DNA from: Diphasiastrum complanatum
Taxonomy: Eukaryota > Streptophyta > Lycopodiopsida > Lycopodiales > Lycopodiaceae
Assembly (NCBI GenBank): GCA_029204225.1
Contig: CM055110.1
Location: 43,195,862 to 43,259,861 of the forward strand
DNA: 64,000 nucleotides
Reading direction: 5' to 3'
Shown here: positions 12,473 through 26,500 of the stretch, in pieces
Position numbering within the stretch: position 1 is the stretch's first letter
Layout of the letters: the number at the start of each line of letters is the position of its first letter
Position numbers and translations under genes: made by a program
Notes under the pieces: generated by a model
What the model was told of the DNA's origin: nothing
Seen by the model: the letters and a program-made list of their open reading frames with translations, nothing else
Database searches by the model: none

Positions 12473-15400
12473 GCGATTCTGGGTTCAGAATCGCAATTCG
12501 CGAATCGCGATTCGGTGCATCTATTTGTACTCATGAACTGAGAAAGGTATGATTAAATGTAATAGAATGACATTAAGGTAAAAGTATGAAAGTGAAGTGA
12601 AAAGTGAAGAATGGGGTACTTCTCTAGCCATATAACTGTCGTTTGAAGTAGAGAACTGTTGCTGACTGGCCTACGCCACATAATAACCCCAGAGATGGCC
12701 TCCATGCTCTGGCTCTACAAAACTGAGAGCAAACACACCATCAATGATATCCACAATTGAGCAACGCCTTCCTTGACAAGCACATAACATATAGGGTATA
12801 GGAAATCTCATGTGCACTGTCATTTTGAATGAAGCTCGAGTTGCTCCTTGGTTCTTGGAATGTGCATGATCTACAGTATGTGCCAGCATGCATACACTCG
12901 TGTGAGTTCCTTCCCATTTACTGTGAATTATGTAGGAATGATTTTTTTGGCACTGCTGGAGCATTCTATTCTAACAAAAGTTTTGCTTTATCAAGTGGGT
13001 GACATATTGACATTGCATGAAATGCTTGAAGGTTTGACTTAGTAGGTGGATTATAAGAATCAATCCATAAAGATTTTAGAGTAGTCCACGAGCTGGCAAG
13101 GTTTATCCTAATGATTGTTATTGGACTTAGAAATTTTACGTTCTTTGAATTAGGCACTTTTCTTGAAAAAGATAACTTCATATGATTTTTCAAAACCCAA
13201 ACAATGTAGCTTTTATGCTAAAAGGTAGACTTTAAATTTGGGAATTGGCTTTCTATAGAATTTTTCAGTAGTGTGCAACCATTTTACATATGCATAATAG
13301 CTGTCTACACATTCTACTAAAGAGACTCTTATTTTCTGCCCAGTGAAACCATCTTGAATTGGAATGTCACTATATCAATGCAATGGGTAAATTTTCAATC
13401 ATCATTGCCAATGAAACGCTTTTAGAACAGGAAACTGTCCATTATTCATTGTAGGTCATTAGAAATAACGGTCCTAGAGTAACTATAGCTGTTGATGTAT
13501 TCAAGCTTTGATGAAACTGAAAAACGCAGCTTTGCTGAGAGAGCAGCATGCAATATTAGCGACTGCCACATGCTTGCAGGTCATGAATGTAGCTTGGGAA
13601 AATGTGCAAGGTATATGCGTGGATACTCATGTTCACAGGATTGCAAATCGTCTAGCTTGGGTTTCACACTCAAAATCAACAAAACATCACAGAATGGTAT
13701 ATTTATTATCCTTATTTAGGCTGCTACAATTATATTTTCTATTTAGAAATGTGTCATATCCTTTTTGAGCAAGCAGATGTTAAAACATATTACTAGAGAG
13801 TGGGGGCTTTCTTGGAGGGCGCACTATTTTCCCTCCCAGTTGGGCCCTAGCCACCGGAAGCTTCTTTTTAGGGCTTCCTCTTGGCTATAAGTAGGGAAAC
13901 TGTGTCATTTGTTATTCAGTTGATGATATTGATCTCTCTCTTTAGCCTCAATCTCTCTCTTTCCTGCTTTCTAGGGTTAAGTCTTGCTTATGTGCTGCTT
14001 TCATAGCTTAAGTCTTGCTTATGTGATGCTTTCATAGCTTAGCTCTAGATTAGTTGTGGCTCTATTCGTAACTTGGTATCAGAGCACTTTCCTGATTGCT
14101 GAATTTCAGATCTGATTTTCTGCTTGGATGCCCATTTTCCTTGCTGATTTTTCTCTCTTTGCTGAGGGCTTTCGTGTCTTTGCTTCAGCAACATTCAACA
14201 CAGTTTGGAGGAGGACCAGCTCCTATCAAACCATTTTCCTTGGCGGAGCTTTAGCAGATAGTTAGCGGAAGTACTTCCGCTAAATTTGGCGGCCGAAATT
14301 TTTTTTTTTTTTTTTTGAACAGATTATTTCCGGCGCCCAAGTTCCAACCCTCTATCACCCATTTCCAGCTTGTTTGCAGGCTCTCCAGCGCCCAATTCCC
14401 TCATTTCTTTCATCTGTTCCTCCTCCCATTTTCAGTCCTCTCATTTTTGTTTGCAGGCTGTCCAGCCGCTTCATACTTGTCACTTTCGTCCGTTTTTGTC
14501 TTCGTTTGCAGCCATTTTTCACACCTTGTTTGCAGGCTGTCCATCGCCCATCCTCAACCAGATTTCACGAAATTCCGACTCCGTTTGATACTCCAATTTG
14601 TCACTTGCCTCCTGGCTGTCCAGCGCATTTTTACAGCCTTCATTTTCACTTTTTTCATTTGCTGATTGTTGTCCTTTCCTAGTTGTGACAATAGTGGTTT
14701 TAATAGACTAATTTGGGGTGACGACAAGAGTCTGCTCTCTCAAGTTTTCGTCTATTCCTTCCACTATCATTATGGCACATTCACCTACCCCGAGTGAGAC
14801 TACTCAAGAAACCTTATTCGATCAGTTTCGTCGCATGGATGAGACCCTTTCTGGCCTCGTTCTTCGCTTCGATATCGTTATGACCGGCTTTGCTACTATG
14901 CAGTCACAGATTGATTCTTTACAGCCTCATGGTCCTGGTAAAGCTCCTGTTTTTCCTTCATTTGGGACTCCCCCTCCATTTGGATTTCCATCTTCCTCTG
15001 CTAGTCAGCCTGGTGGTGGACTGTTCATTCCACCTAACCCATCTCCTGGTTTCTTTTCACGTCCCCCACTTCCTGAGCCACACTTTGCTCGAGACTTTCG
15101 TGATAGGGTACAGCTTGCTACCCATTCCGGTTCCTCTGACGGGAACTTATTAGAGAATTGGTTTGCTAAGCTTGACACAAATTTTCAGGTCTACCCTAAG
15201 ACCGATCCTCAGAAGATCCAGTTGGCTGCGTTACATTTAGATGGACGCGCCGCCACATGGTGGCGAGTTTATAGAGCTGATCCTGATCGGGAAGGGCTCC
15301 ATTTATGGCATACTTTTCGCCGTGACCTCCGTCATGCTATGATTGACCCTCAGTGGCTCGACCGCCAATGTGATACATTCCGTAGTCTCACTCAGACCAG

Positions 15401-18400
15401 TGATCTTGCTTCTTATACAGATCAGTTTATGGAGCTTTCTTATCTTTTCACAGATCTACAGCGCACTGAGCTTATTTTTCGTTACATTGCTGGGCTTCGT
15501 GGTGCTTTACGTTACGATGTTTCTTCATTCCGTCCTCCCACACTTGTTGAAGTGATGTCTCTTGCCAGTACTTTACAGCATAAGTACTCTGACACTCTTC
15601 CTTCCCGCTTCTCCCGACCCCATCCTTTTGCTTCATCTTTTCCCGCTGCGTCCACCCCTACACCTGCCCCTTCTGTTCCAACTCTCTCCATTGTCCCTTC
15701 GTCTCCTCGTCCTCCGACTCCTCGACCTGCTTTTGTTCGACGTTACACGTCTGCAGAGTTCACTGACCTTCAGCAGCAGCGTCTTTGCTTTCGTTGTAAG
15801 AGTCCTGATCATTTTGCCCGTGATTGCTGCCAGCCTCTCCCTACTACTACTGCTGTTTTTTACCATGAGGGCACTACTCCAGATGATTCCGATATCTACA
15901 TTCATATTTCTGATGAGTGTGGTCGTGAGTATATTGCTTTAGTTGATACTGGCAGCACTCATTCTTTTATTAGCAGTTATATCACTAGTCGGATACGTGC
16001 TTCAATTGTTCCTGCTTCATAGCCTCTCACAGTTGAGGTTGCCAGTTCCCATTCTTTTCCTAGTTCTCAGATGTTTCAGCGTTTACCATACCGCATTGGA
16101 GATTTTTCTAGACAGGCAGATCTTTACATTATTCCTATGGAGCGTTATGGTCTTATCCTTGGTGCTGATTGGTTTGCATCTCTTGGAGCCGTTACACTGG
16201 ACTTGACACAGCAGACATTGACATTTGTAGTTGATGCAGTTACACACTCACTTGGTGACATTGATTCTCAGGGAGACTTCGAGTTGGTTACCGGGAAGCA
16301 GTTTATGCGTAGCCTGCCAAAGGCTGACGATCCAGCTCTTCTTTCCATTCAGAGTACATCAGTTGTTGCTTCACTTTCACCATCCGTGGGTCCTCTTCCT
16401 CAGGTTGATGCTGCTTCGGATTTACAGGTTGTTGTTGTGTGCCTTGCGCCTATATGCCTTGATTCACAGATATCGTATTCAGTGGTCATTCCTGGTTTCA
16501 TTGATATTGAGGCCGTATACCTTGGTGGTATTTCTACTATTGCTTTTGCGCATACTTCAGATTGCCCTCCAGGTTCGGTGGTTGGTGCAGTATCTTCTCC
16601 ATTGGTCTCTATATCTCCATCTCTTGAGTCTGTTATGGCCGATGTTCCTGCTGATTTCTATGGCGTTTTTCATGGGTCCACGTTTGATGGTTCCCTCGCT
16701 ATTGGTGATCAGGTTGTATCTTCTTTCGCTTTACTCCATGGATCTCTGCTTGAGGTTTGTGATCTGCCTCATGATATTTCTACAGTTCCTGACATGATTC
16801 ATGCGCCTTTGGCCCTTACTGTTACACATTTTTCATCCGAGGATATTTGCCAGATGGTCACTATTACTTATCTAGGGTATTTATATGCTGGGATCTTTCT
16901 CGATGAGTACACGGACATCCTTCCGTCTCCTGGTGTTTCTACATATAGGTTTGTTGCAGTCCATGCCGATGCTATGGATATATGGCATTCCTGGTTATTA
17001 CATATAGCTTGGTTTTCATTTGGACCTGTTGATTGGTTTTTCAGATCTGTCAGTTGCAATATGCTCTGGTTTTTCCATATTACTGATTGCCTATGGTGCG
17101 GATATCTCTATGATTATGCATGTGGCTCTCTATCTGTTCCTTGGATTGTTGCTCATTGTCAGGCTTGGCATATCCTGTTGGCTTGGGTTATTGCCTCCGT
17201 TCCAGCTACTGTTTGTCTGGGTGATCTTCAGGTTCCCTGTCATTTCAGGTTGCTCCATATCGCTTGGTCTCCGATGTTGAGTTGCCACTTTGTTCTGGTG
17301 TTCCGAGACCATCAGGGTACCTTGAGAGAATTCCTTCTCCTCTCTTGGATAGTTTTTGGGGATGTTGCCACCATATACTTCAGTGTTGCTCATATGTGCT
17401 TTGATACTCATTCCCAGCTACACGTGGATATTGCTCCGATGCTTGCTACTGATGTTGCGGAACCTGTTCCTCGTTCCAGTGCATTTCTTCTATTCCTCAC
17501 TTGTGCGCCTGGTGTGTACTTTGGGATTACACTTGCGGCCAGTTTCGATGGGTCATCCGATTCTCCATCCGTTTTTGGTGTATCCTATGATGGATTGGTA
17601 TGTCCATATGAGGCCTTTCTGGATTAGTTTTTCGGCTATAGTTTGTCAGTTGGGGCCTCTACTATTTCTAGATTTGTTGCTACTATTTTCATGCATCATG
17701 TCTTTTTAGATGATGCATTGATTTCTTGGACCTTCTGGAGCTTTTGGCATGCTGCTCTTCTCGTGATATGGGCCTTGAGGGTACCGTATGCCATTGCTAC
17801 TTCTCATTCATGGGCCCTATGGATACCTTGGGCTTTTGACCATGTTGGTGCATATTTCTCCATTTTAAGCTATCCTTTGTCAGGATGATCTCCTTGGTGC
17901 TAGTCTTCCGATGCTGCTATCTTTTCTTGGGGCACCTTGCACATATGGTTGATGGTTACGTGTATCATGCGGCTATTCGCGATGAGTGTCCATCTCTTTT
18001 CCAGTTTCCTTATTGGCTTCCTGTTGCTGATGCAATTCTACCTTCTCGGGCTTTTTGGATACCTTGGTGCTCGAGAGCTTATTACCTGGGCCAGTTCTCA
18101 TTTACAACATGTTCAGCAGCGCTATCAGACCTCAGTTGATCGTCACCGCCGCCATGTTGAGTTTCAGCTTGGAGATATGGTTTATCTACGGCTACGGTTT
18201 GCACGTCATCATTTTGTCCACGGCCATGCTTCTACTGAGAAGCTTGCACCACGTTATTATGGGCCTTATCGCATTTTGGAGGTTCTTAGGCCAGTTACAC
18301 ATCACGTACAGCTTCCTGCTTCCACACGCGCCTGTGATGTATTCCATGTCAGTTTATTACGTGCTGCTATTGAGGATGACGCTCCTTGTGATGCTGAGTT

Positions 18401-20108
18401 TCCTACTGCTCCAGAGTTATTTCCATTTTTAACTGCTGCTATATTACAGGTTCGTCTATACCATAGTCGACGCCGCCGACAGATTTAGTTTTTGGTCCAG
18501 TGGGATGGTCGTCCTATTGAGGAGGCCACATGGGAGCCTATTGATGTCTTTTATCATACACCATCACTTGCGGATCAGGCTCGTGCTCTTGCTGCACTTG
18601 TTGATTCCTCTACATCAGATGTTGTTCTAGCTGTTGATGCACCAAGGTTTGCTGCTACTTGATCCAGTTTCTTTTCGGCAGTTGGGTCTTTTTCTTTTGT
18701 GCCAGGGAGAGTTATGGACTCGGCTCATTACATGCCGCGTCCATTTACATTTACTTTACTTTATGCATAAGCAGGCCTTGGGCCCTTTTTTATTCATTAG
18801 TGACACTTAGACTATATGGTTGGCCTTTGGCCTTATTATTCATTATTAGGCCATTTGGACATATTACTGGAGAGTGGGGGCCTTCTTGGAGGGCGCACTA
18901 TTCTCCCTCCCAGTTGGGCCCTAGCCTCTGGAAGCTTCCTTTTAGGGCTTCCTCTTGGCTATAAGTAGGGAAACTGTGTCATTTGTTATTCAGCTGATGA
19001 TATTGATCTCTCTCTTTAGCCTCCTTAATCTCTCTCTTTCCTGCTTTCTAGGGTTAAGTCTTGCTTATGTGATGCTTTCATAGCTTAGCTCTAGATCAGC
19101 TGTGGCTCTATTCGTAACTGTTATCCATGTTCACAGATATCATGATTTTGAACATTATCAAATTTTCTCTATTTTAAAGTGTAAGATTTAAGTTTAGCTT
19201 AGGGGTCCAATGGGATTGTTCTAGTAGTGGTAGATTATACCATTATTCTTTTTTCAGTTGTGGAATTTTTGTCGACATCTTGAGCTCAGTTTTTTAGGAA
19301 TTATTGCAAGAATTCTCTACTCTCTCAATTTGTTTCCTTATCTTAGCTGAGCAATGCAAGTTTATGACTTCTGTTGAAACAATAATTTTCTGTTTTGGAT
19401 TCAAAATTAAATGAAGACTTTTAATTGAAATCGTTGTAAGGGCGAGATCATACCACAGTTCTCTTTTTTTTGTTTAGTTTTTTTACATGTTTAGCTCATA
19501 GTATTTAATGCAGACATTGTTGCAAGAAATTTTTGTCCTCTCAAATCATTGCCTTATCCTTTGCTGGTAGTATCAATGCCAGGTGATGAATCATGTCAAA
19601 ACAGCTGTTTTCTGTCTTTTTGATGCCAAATCAGAACAGCTATTTGGCTCTTTCTATAACATTTGCATCTTGTTTTTCGCTGTATTGTTTCTCAGGGAGT
19701 ATTTAGGCACATGATATGCATGCTTTTATTCCATCTACATTATCTGCAGCTTCCTATGATTTTTACACTCGATTCTTCTACGTTGGTGATTGCACTCAAG
19801 GGAATTGTCAACCTCACCAAGATTGGAGATCAATGAAAACGAGGAAGAGGTGGAAGAAGAAGAAGATGAAAGAGAAGGAAGAGCAGAAGATAGAAGAAGA
19901 GGAGGAAGAAAGTGAGAGTGGAGAAGAAGAAGGGGGGGGGGGGGACCAGAGCCTGCAGGGTGGATCAGCGAGGGACAGCTCTAGTGGATCAGCGAGGGAC
20001 CAAAGCGAGGGACAGCTCTGGTGGATCAGCGAGGGACCAAAGCGGGGTGGATCAGCAAGGGACAGCGCCCTAATGGATCAGCGAGGGATGGAAGTGAGGG
20101 ACAGCGCC

Positions 20109-20174
<66 letters not shown>

Positions 20175-20491
20175 TTTTGTGACTTATTTATTTGACTCTA
20201 TTGTGGATAATGATTGGGGTTATATTCGAGTTTGAATCTTGCTTATAATGGATCATGCCACATGGTTATCTTAGGGTTTGAATTATTTGATATTCAATTT
20301 TGAATTGTGGTTATATTTGGGTTTGAATTATGAAAAAGTTATTCAGTTAGTGTGTGCTCTCAAGAGTCACCACTTGAGGTTGACCATTGTAGTGACAATT
20401 ATGTACTTTTTAAGTAGTAGTTAGAAGTAAACAATGGGAAATGCAAGACAAGTTGTAGGTTTTTTGAGATGTATTTTGTGAAAAATTGTCT

Positions 20492-20573
<82 letters not shown>

Positions 20574-23500
20574 AAAAAACTTTACAAAAACTCTACATGT
20601 GTTGACGTGTTTTACTCACACTTGTATATTGGATCCATTGCCAACTGTTTTTATATATGTGAATAACATGTACAACCACTTAGTGTTGATGTATTGTTGC
20701 ATCTTATTGTGAGTTTTTGCTTCTACTTGTGAATACTGACTTTACATATTTGCTTGCAGAATACCAACACACCAGAGGAAACAAGAATTTCTTTGGAGGC
20801 ATGGCTCCCTAAAGAAGAATGGTTTGCAATCAATCCACTTCTAGTAAGTGTGTTCAGAATGTTTCCATGCTTATTATTGATGCATGATATTGGTTATAAA
20901 GGTTGTGTTCATACAAATCTAGGCATGGTAGACAAAAAGGTTGATAGGCTCTCTTCAAGCGATTTGAAGTAGAAATAGCTAATCCTTTGTCCTATTACCT
21001 AAACCTTACACCCTCCCCTCCTATTTCTCTCTCCTACCCCCCCCTTACCCTATTTCTAAATTTTCTCTCCTATGATGTAACATTCCTATCTATGTTGTGA
21101 CCCCTATTATCTATCTAAATTCTATACCTATTTTTCTCTCCTATAATCTATCTCTCCAATCTCTTCTCTCTTACACTCACTCCTCTCTAGAATGACACTC
21201 TTTCTCTCTCAGAATCCCCTCTCCGAAAAGCCCTTTCTCAAATTGCCCTCATTGTTCTAGATTCTGGAACCTATAACTCGTTCTCACTCCCCTCTTAGAT
21301 CTTTCTCCTCTCTCACACTCTCTCCCCCTCACACTTTCTCTTTTCACTCCCTATAACTTTCTCTCAAAACTCTCTCACCACACTATAAGAAAGCTCAAAT
21401 GCCTTTTTTCTCACTAGTGACTTGAAGCATCAATTCACCATTCAATCGAGTACCAATTTGACTTTGGTTCAACCCTGAACACGTTCTGGAAGTGATTTTA
21501 GGTTTTTACCATCGATGTTGCTTATTAACTTTATAGCAATAGGTCTTCTTCTTGGATAGCCCCCTATCTCAGGAAGGTTTTGCTTTCCTCACCCACTGCT
21601 TGATGGATTTTTCACTACAGTTTGTGGGACTTTATTCCTTAACATAAGCATTCTTGAGGTGTTTCTTGACTCATAAATGGCTTTTAATGAGTCCCATGCC
21701 TCCTTGGCCGAGGTACAAGAAGTTACCTCTCTTAGTAGTTCATCTCTTACATTCATCTTAATGCAATGTAAGGCAAGATTTTACCTCTTCTTGAATCTTT
21801 GCAACTCTTGTCCATCTAGAGGCTCATCTACTTCATCAAGGACAAAGTCATACAGATCTTGGAGTATTACCAATGACTCGATTCTTGCCTTCCATGTAGA
21901 ATAGTTAGATGGGTTTAGCCTCTCACTAGATTCCAAGAGAAATCCACCAATAGATCCCTTCTTAATCTAACTCCTTGTACACAAAGTGCTAATAGGCTTC
22001 AAAGCTTTTGTTCCTCTTTGGAGTTGCACTCCTTTGCAACCAAATTTGTGTCCTTTTTTCACAAATTGGAAAATCTACAAAGATCTTTGTCCTTCTTGAA
22101 CAAGCTCTCCGATTCAAACTCTCTACCTCACAAAAATTGGAACCAATTGACACCTAGAGATTCACAAAGATCTCACTCAAGTTGTAAACTCAAAAAGTGG
22201 ACTCCTCCCTCCCTATTCTAGACTAGTGTTTCCATCCGGTTCAGAATCGACCTTTTCAAAATCGGATGAATCGGCATGAATTGTGGTTCTAGAGCAGGTC
22301 CCTTCCAAAAGAATCGGAAAGAATCAGCAAAATTTTTTTGCATGTTTTTAGATATAATGCTAAAAGATACCTAATGTAGTATTTATAATGTCCACAATGT
22401 GTTTGAAACCCTATAGATACATTGCTATTTAAAACATACATTTGAAAGTTACTATTGCTGGTAGAGGAAGCTAAATCCTTATAGTACAATTCAACGCTCA
22501 TAGAATCATAAGTGCACACGAGAATGTTGAACGGGCACATTTCAAACTTGACAAACTAGATTGCATGCTTCAACTTCCACTTAATATTGTAATTTATGAT
22601 TTATTCATGATCCATCATCAAACAACAATACACTAGGTAAACATGTGAATACAAAGCATAACATTGAAAAGCCAAAACAAAGAATAAGAGATGTCACAAT
22701 CGAAGAATCGTTCAAAATCAAAGAATCTTTTTTTTTTGGGTCCGATTCGAATCGAGTCATTGACGAATCGCAGTTCGTGGAAACACCATTCTAGACACTT
22801 TAGTGGAATCTCAACTTGACCCTCACACTCTATCAAAGAAAGTTGACTAGACTCTATTGAGCTTCATACACTTCTCTTGTCAATTCTACTCAAGGAATGA
22901 AGATTTTGGCTTCTACAAACACTCAAAGATACTTACCTTCTCCCCACTTTTTGATCTTTGATCAGGACTGCAAAAACCCATTAGGCACTTGAATAAAAGA
23001 TTAAAACAATGGATTTGATGATCTGAACCCAAATCTACCAATAGATTTGAAATCCTTGTAGCTTTGTCCACATCTAGCACAAGAAAGATCATCAAAATGT
23101 CAATACATGCTATTTTGGGATTAACTCAAAGAAAGGCCTTGCTCTTTGGTCATGCACACGTTTCAACATGTGAGATCTTTAAGACACCTGAAGCCTAAAT
23201 GCAATGATGGATCCCAAATTTTCCATGCTACCACTCGTTAGAAATTGCCTCACCAAGACTAGCTTTTTGCTCTCAAAAATTGCTATTGTTGGACTTTACC
23301 ATTGATTCAAACACTCAGGGCCTTGAACAAGGCTTTGAAATCATGTGAAGATATGAAACTAATGGACCTTAATGGATCTATTCAATCTACAAGAGGGACC
23401 AGATGCATTGCTATCTTCATCTCCATCGATAACAAAAGCTAGAAATTACACAATGTTGATGAGCAAGCAAGAACAATCATCAAAACAAGTGTTTATGATG

Positions 23501-26500
23501 AACAACAGGCTGTTATATGGACAGAGAGCTGAGAGCAAAGTATTAATGGTAGTTAATGCACTGAACACAAAAGATTGCATGTAAAAGAGAGGTCTACACA
23601 AGCTTGTATGTGAAATCATCAAAAATCTTCAACTTTGTGATTCCCAAAGTGCATATACAAAAAGTGATGAAGCTCATTCTGGATTGAGCTGATCTCACAT
23701 GTGTGAGACTGCCATGTGATCAGTCCTTAACCTGCTCCTAAAGTCTACCCCTAATTTAGAGGTAGCCAATCAAATTGCACCTCTCCAAAATTCCTAGATT
23801 CAAGGAAATCGGATCCTAGCCTATAGAAATTTGAGAAATGACCTTATCTACTCTTGAGATTTGGTACTAGCCCACCTATGCCTATCTTTCACATGTGGGA
23901 ACAGGCTCCACACATGTGGAATCATCCTAACTTGATCCCAACAAGTCCCTGACATGATTTGTGTAAGTATGCTCAATAGATGATGCCTCGGATGTATTGA
24001 TGAGATCCCTCCGGTAGCTCTAAAATAGTCATGTCATATGTGCGTAAAAAGCAAGAGCCTTGGGAATACCATGAGAACTAGTGAACCTGACCACGAAGCA
24101 GCTGAGATGGTAGAAGAGCAATATGGGGGTATTGTGATCGGTCATCTGAGAGCCTCAACAATCTTCTAACGAATATAACTAGCTTGAAAATGGCCTTAAC
24201 TTGAAGTGTTATGATTGTGAACTCAACAAGGAGGATTTGATGTCGGAGTGAGGGCTTAGTCTAGATCATCCGTGAAAGCATAGTAGTCTGCAAGCGAGAG
24301 ATATTGCCCCCCTCTAACTATGCAAGCCCCGTGCACCAGGCCTATATGGCACACATAGTTGTAGGTGAGACCACAGTATCAAGTAGTCTGCACTCACTCG
24401 AGACGTCTTCAATATAGTTATTGAAATAGAAGCACTTAATGCTAACCAAGGACGCATGACTGTTCATCACTTGGCAACAACAACCTGTCTAATACCAAAG
24501 ATGGGCCTTGTGAAGAGTGTACCCAAATATGTCTAGAAAAATAGTACCCCTAGTGGTTGACCACTCAAAGTAAAAAGTATATACAACTTACAACCTACAA
24601 CAAGCCTTCCAAGAGCAACTTGTATCAGCTGTATAAACTAGTTGTTTTTGTTTGAATTGAGAAAGCATCGTCCCGACTCCACTCCCAGCCAAGGCTTAGA
24701 TTCGAATAGTAAAATTAATTTTGGGTTGTTTTTTTGGTATTTACCAGTGTTGGGCGGGTATATAGGGTTCCGGCTATTATTAACAATGGGTATCAACAGA
24801 ACCTATCCGGTTGGTATATGATTTTGTAATACCAGGGTCTAGAACTGGTCCCCGCAGTATTAACTATCTTAATACTCATATTGATACTCGAGTTTGAGAG
24901 ATTATGGTTTTTTGCCATGGTATCAATAGTAGTTATTTTTAATAAGTTTGTTTCAGATTTTTTATATCTCAAATTATGATATTACCCTTTAAAAAGAATA
25001 TTTCTAGCAATTCATACATGTTTATACCTGGGTTGATAATCAGCTGGTTGATCACCCTTGTGATAACAGCCCAGTTTATACCAATCTACAACCAGTATAC
25101 CTCCTTATGATTGGTATTAAATTTTTTTAAAAACTACAATACCCAGACCCCCCGTCTGGTATGAAAAATTTTGATACCCGCCCAACACTGGTATTTACTG
25201 TTGGCCCTTTTTGTTCAAAAACAATAAACATTAAAAAAAAGAACTGGTTTGAACCAATTCACGGTTTGAACCTGGCAGCACTGATTTGAATTCGCACTCA
25301 AAAGTTCTTGTAGCAACTCAGCACTTAAAATTGCAAAGGTAGCTTCTCCTTGCTGCATGTTCACTATCATAGCAAAATTTTGATATGACAAAGTTTAACA
25401 ATTCAACACAATATTACGTTTCTGAAATAACTTCTCCTATTTCAACCAACTGAGTTCTAAGATCCATAACCTTAGAGACATAGTATCACCAGGTGCCAAT
25501 GGGAGACCATACAATTGACTAGGTAATTGTAATCGAACATGCTTATTAGAACCTGCATACGCATTATTCCAAGCTTCCTACGGATGTCCAATATCACGTA
25601 AATAAGGAATAATCTCATCTTTAACGGAAACGTGTACCGATGTTAAAGCATCTTGACACTTTTTCATGTAAGGTGCAACATCTCTCTCATGTTGAGGAAC
25701 ATGTTCTTTTCTTGCGACAATGGAACATGTAGAATGGCCAACAAGGAGAGTCAATCACTTGATCTCACTCATCTCAACTCATAGATGTCAATCGACTCCA
25801 AGAACACATGTAGAGCATCACTACACAAGTAGATAGAGAAGATTGAAGCAGGGCGTGCAGATGGAAGTGCGTGGAGAAGATGCAAGTGCTCTCTTGAATC
25901 TAAAACTTAGAAGGTTTGATATCATTTTAAAAGTTAAGGATGCTACTTGCTAGCACAACAATTCCTAATAAACCGAGACAAGATTCTCAAACTTTCAAAA
26001 CAATGATCATGCAGTAAAGAAGAGGACAACACAACAATGAATCTTCATGAAACTTGCACCACTCACCTACCAATGTGGTATTGTGTGCAAAATCTATAGA
26101 AAATAGTCACATCATCGGTACATCGAACCTAGTCAATAAATAAGACATGCAATTGATGTTTCTGCTTGTATGTCTGCATGTTGCTACTACTCAAATAAGT
26201 ACAATTGCATGCTATCATGCAATTCTAGGCACATGCAAACTATTTCTAGTTAACTTTAGAACTTGAGTTGACTTTGCATGTAAGCAATGTTTAATCAACT
26301 TAGAACTTAACATTGATGGTCAATGTAATCATAATAAACTTCAATATTCAGCTTGGAGCATTCATACATTTCATGTACCTTGATGCTATTGTTGTTTCCT
26401 CCATGCCCACATTAGGGGCAATTGTTTTTACACATATACAACTGTCTTATTCATTTGTTTGTCACAAGCCCTTTTTTTTCATGTATAGACCTAAAGGCCT

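Larger units (their letters stand above)
13783..19118 (+). mobile_element. Complete Ty3/gypsy LTR element inside NTH1 intron 3 (pol core missing)
   Basis: 5.3 kb, bounded by direct LTRs and a TGTTA target duplication, in the same orientation as NTH1. Order: 5' LTR, Met-tRNA primer site, a leader of about 690 bp with a T run, gag, zinc knuckle, aspartic protease, an unrecognised stretch of about 590 codons, integrase C-terminal domain with a chromodomain-like end, 3' LTR. Reverse transcriptase, RNase H and the integrase catalytic core are absent, so it must have been moved in trans. One reading frame runs from 14772 to 18661, broken by only five stop codons (16020, 17625, 17886, 17901, 18486). 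The two LTRs differ by roughly a dozen substitutions, mostly transitions, plus small indels. Confidence 0.9.

Noticed and set aside
16071-17627. A host membrane-protein gene
   Set aside because: It lies inside the LTR element, in the same frame as gag-protease, with a continuous frame on both sides; nothing indicates an independent start.
20469-20666. Glu/Arg repeat proteins here and over the other GA tracts
   Set aside because: Translation of (GA)n microsatellites; no codon-level or family signal.
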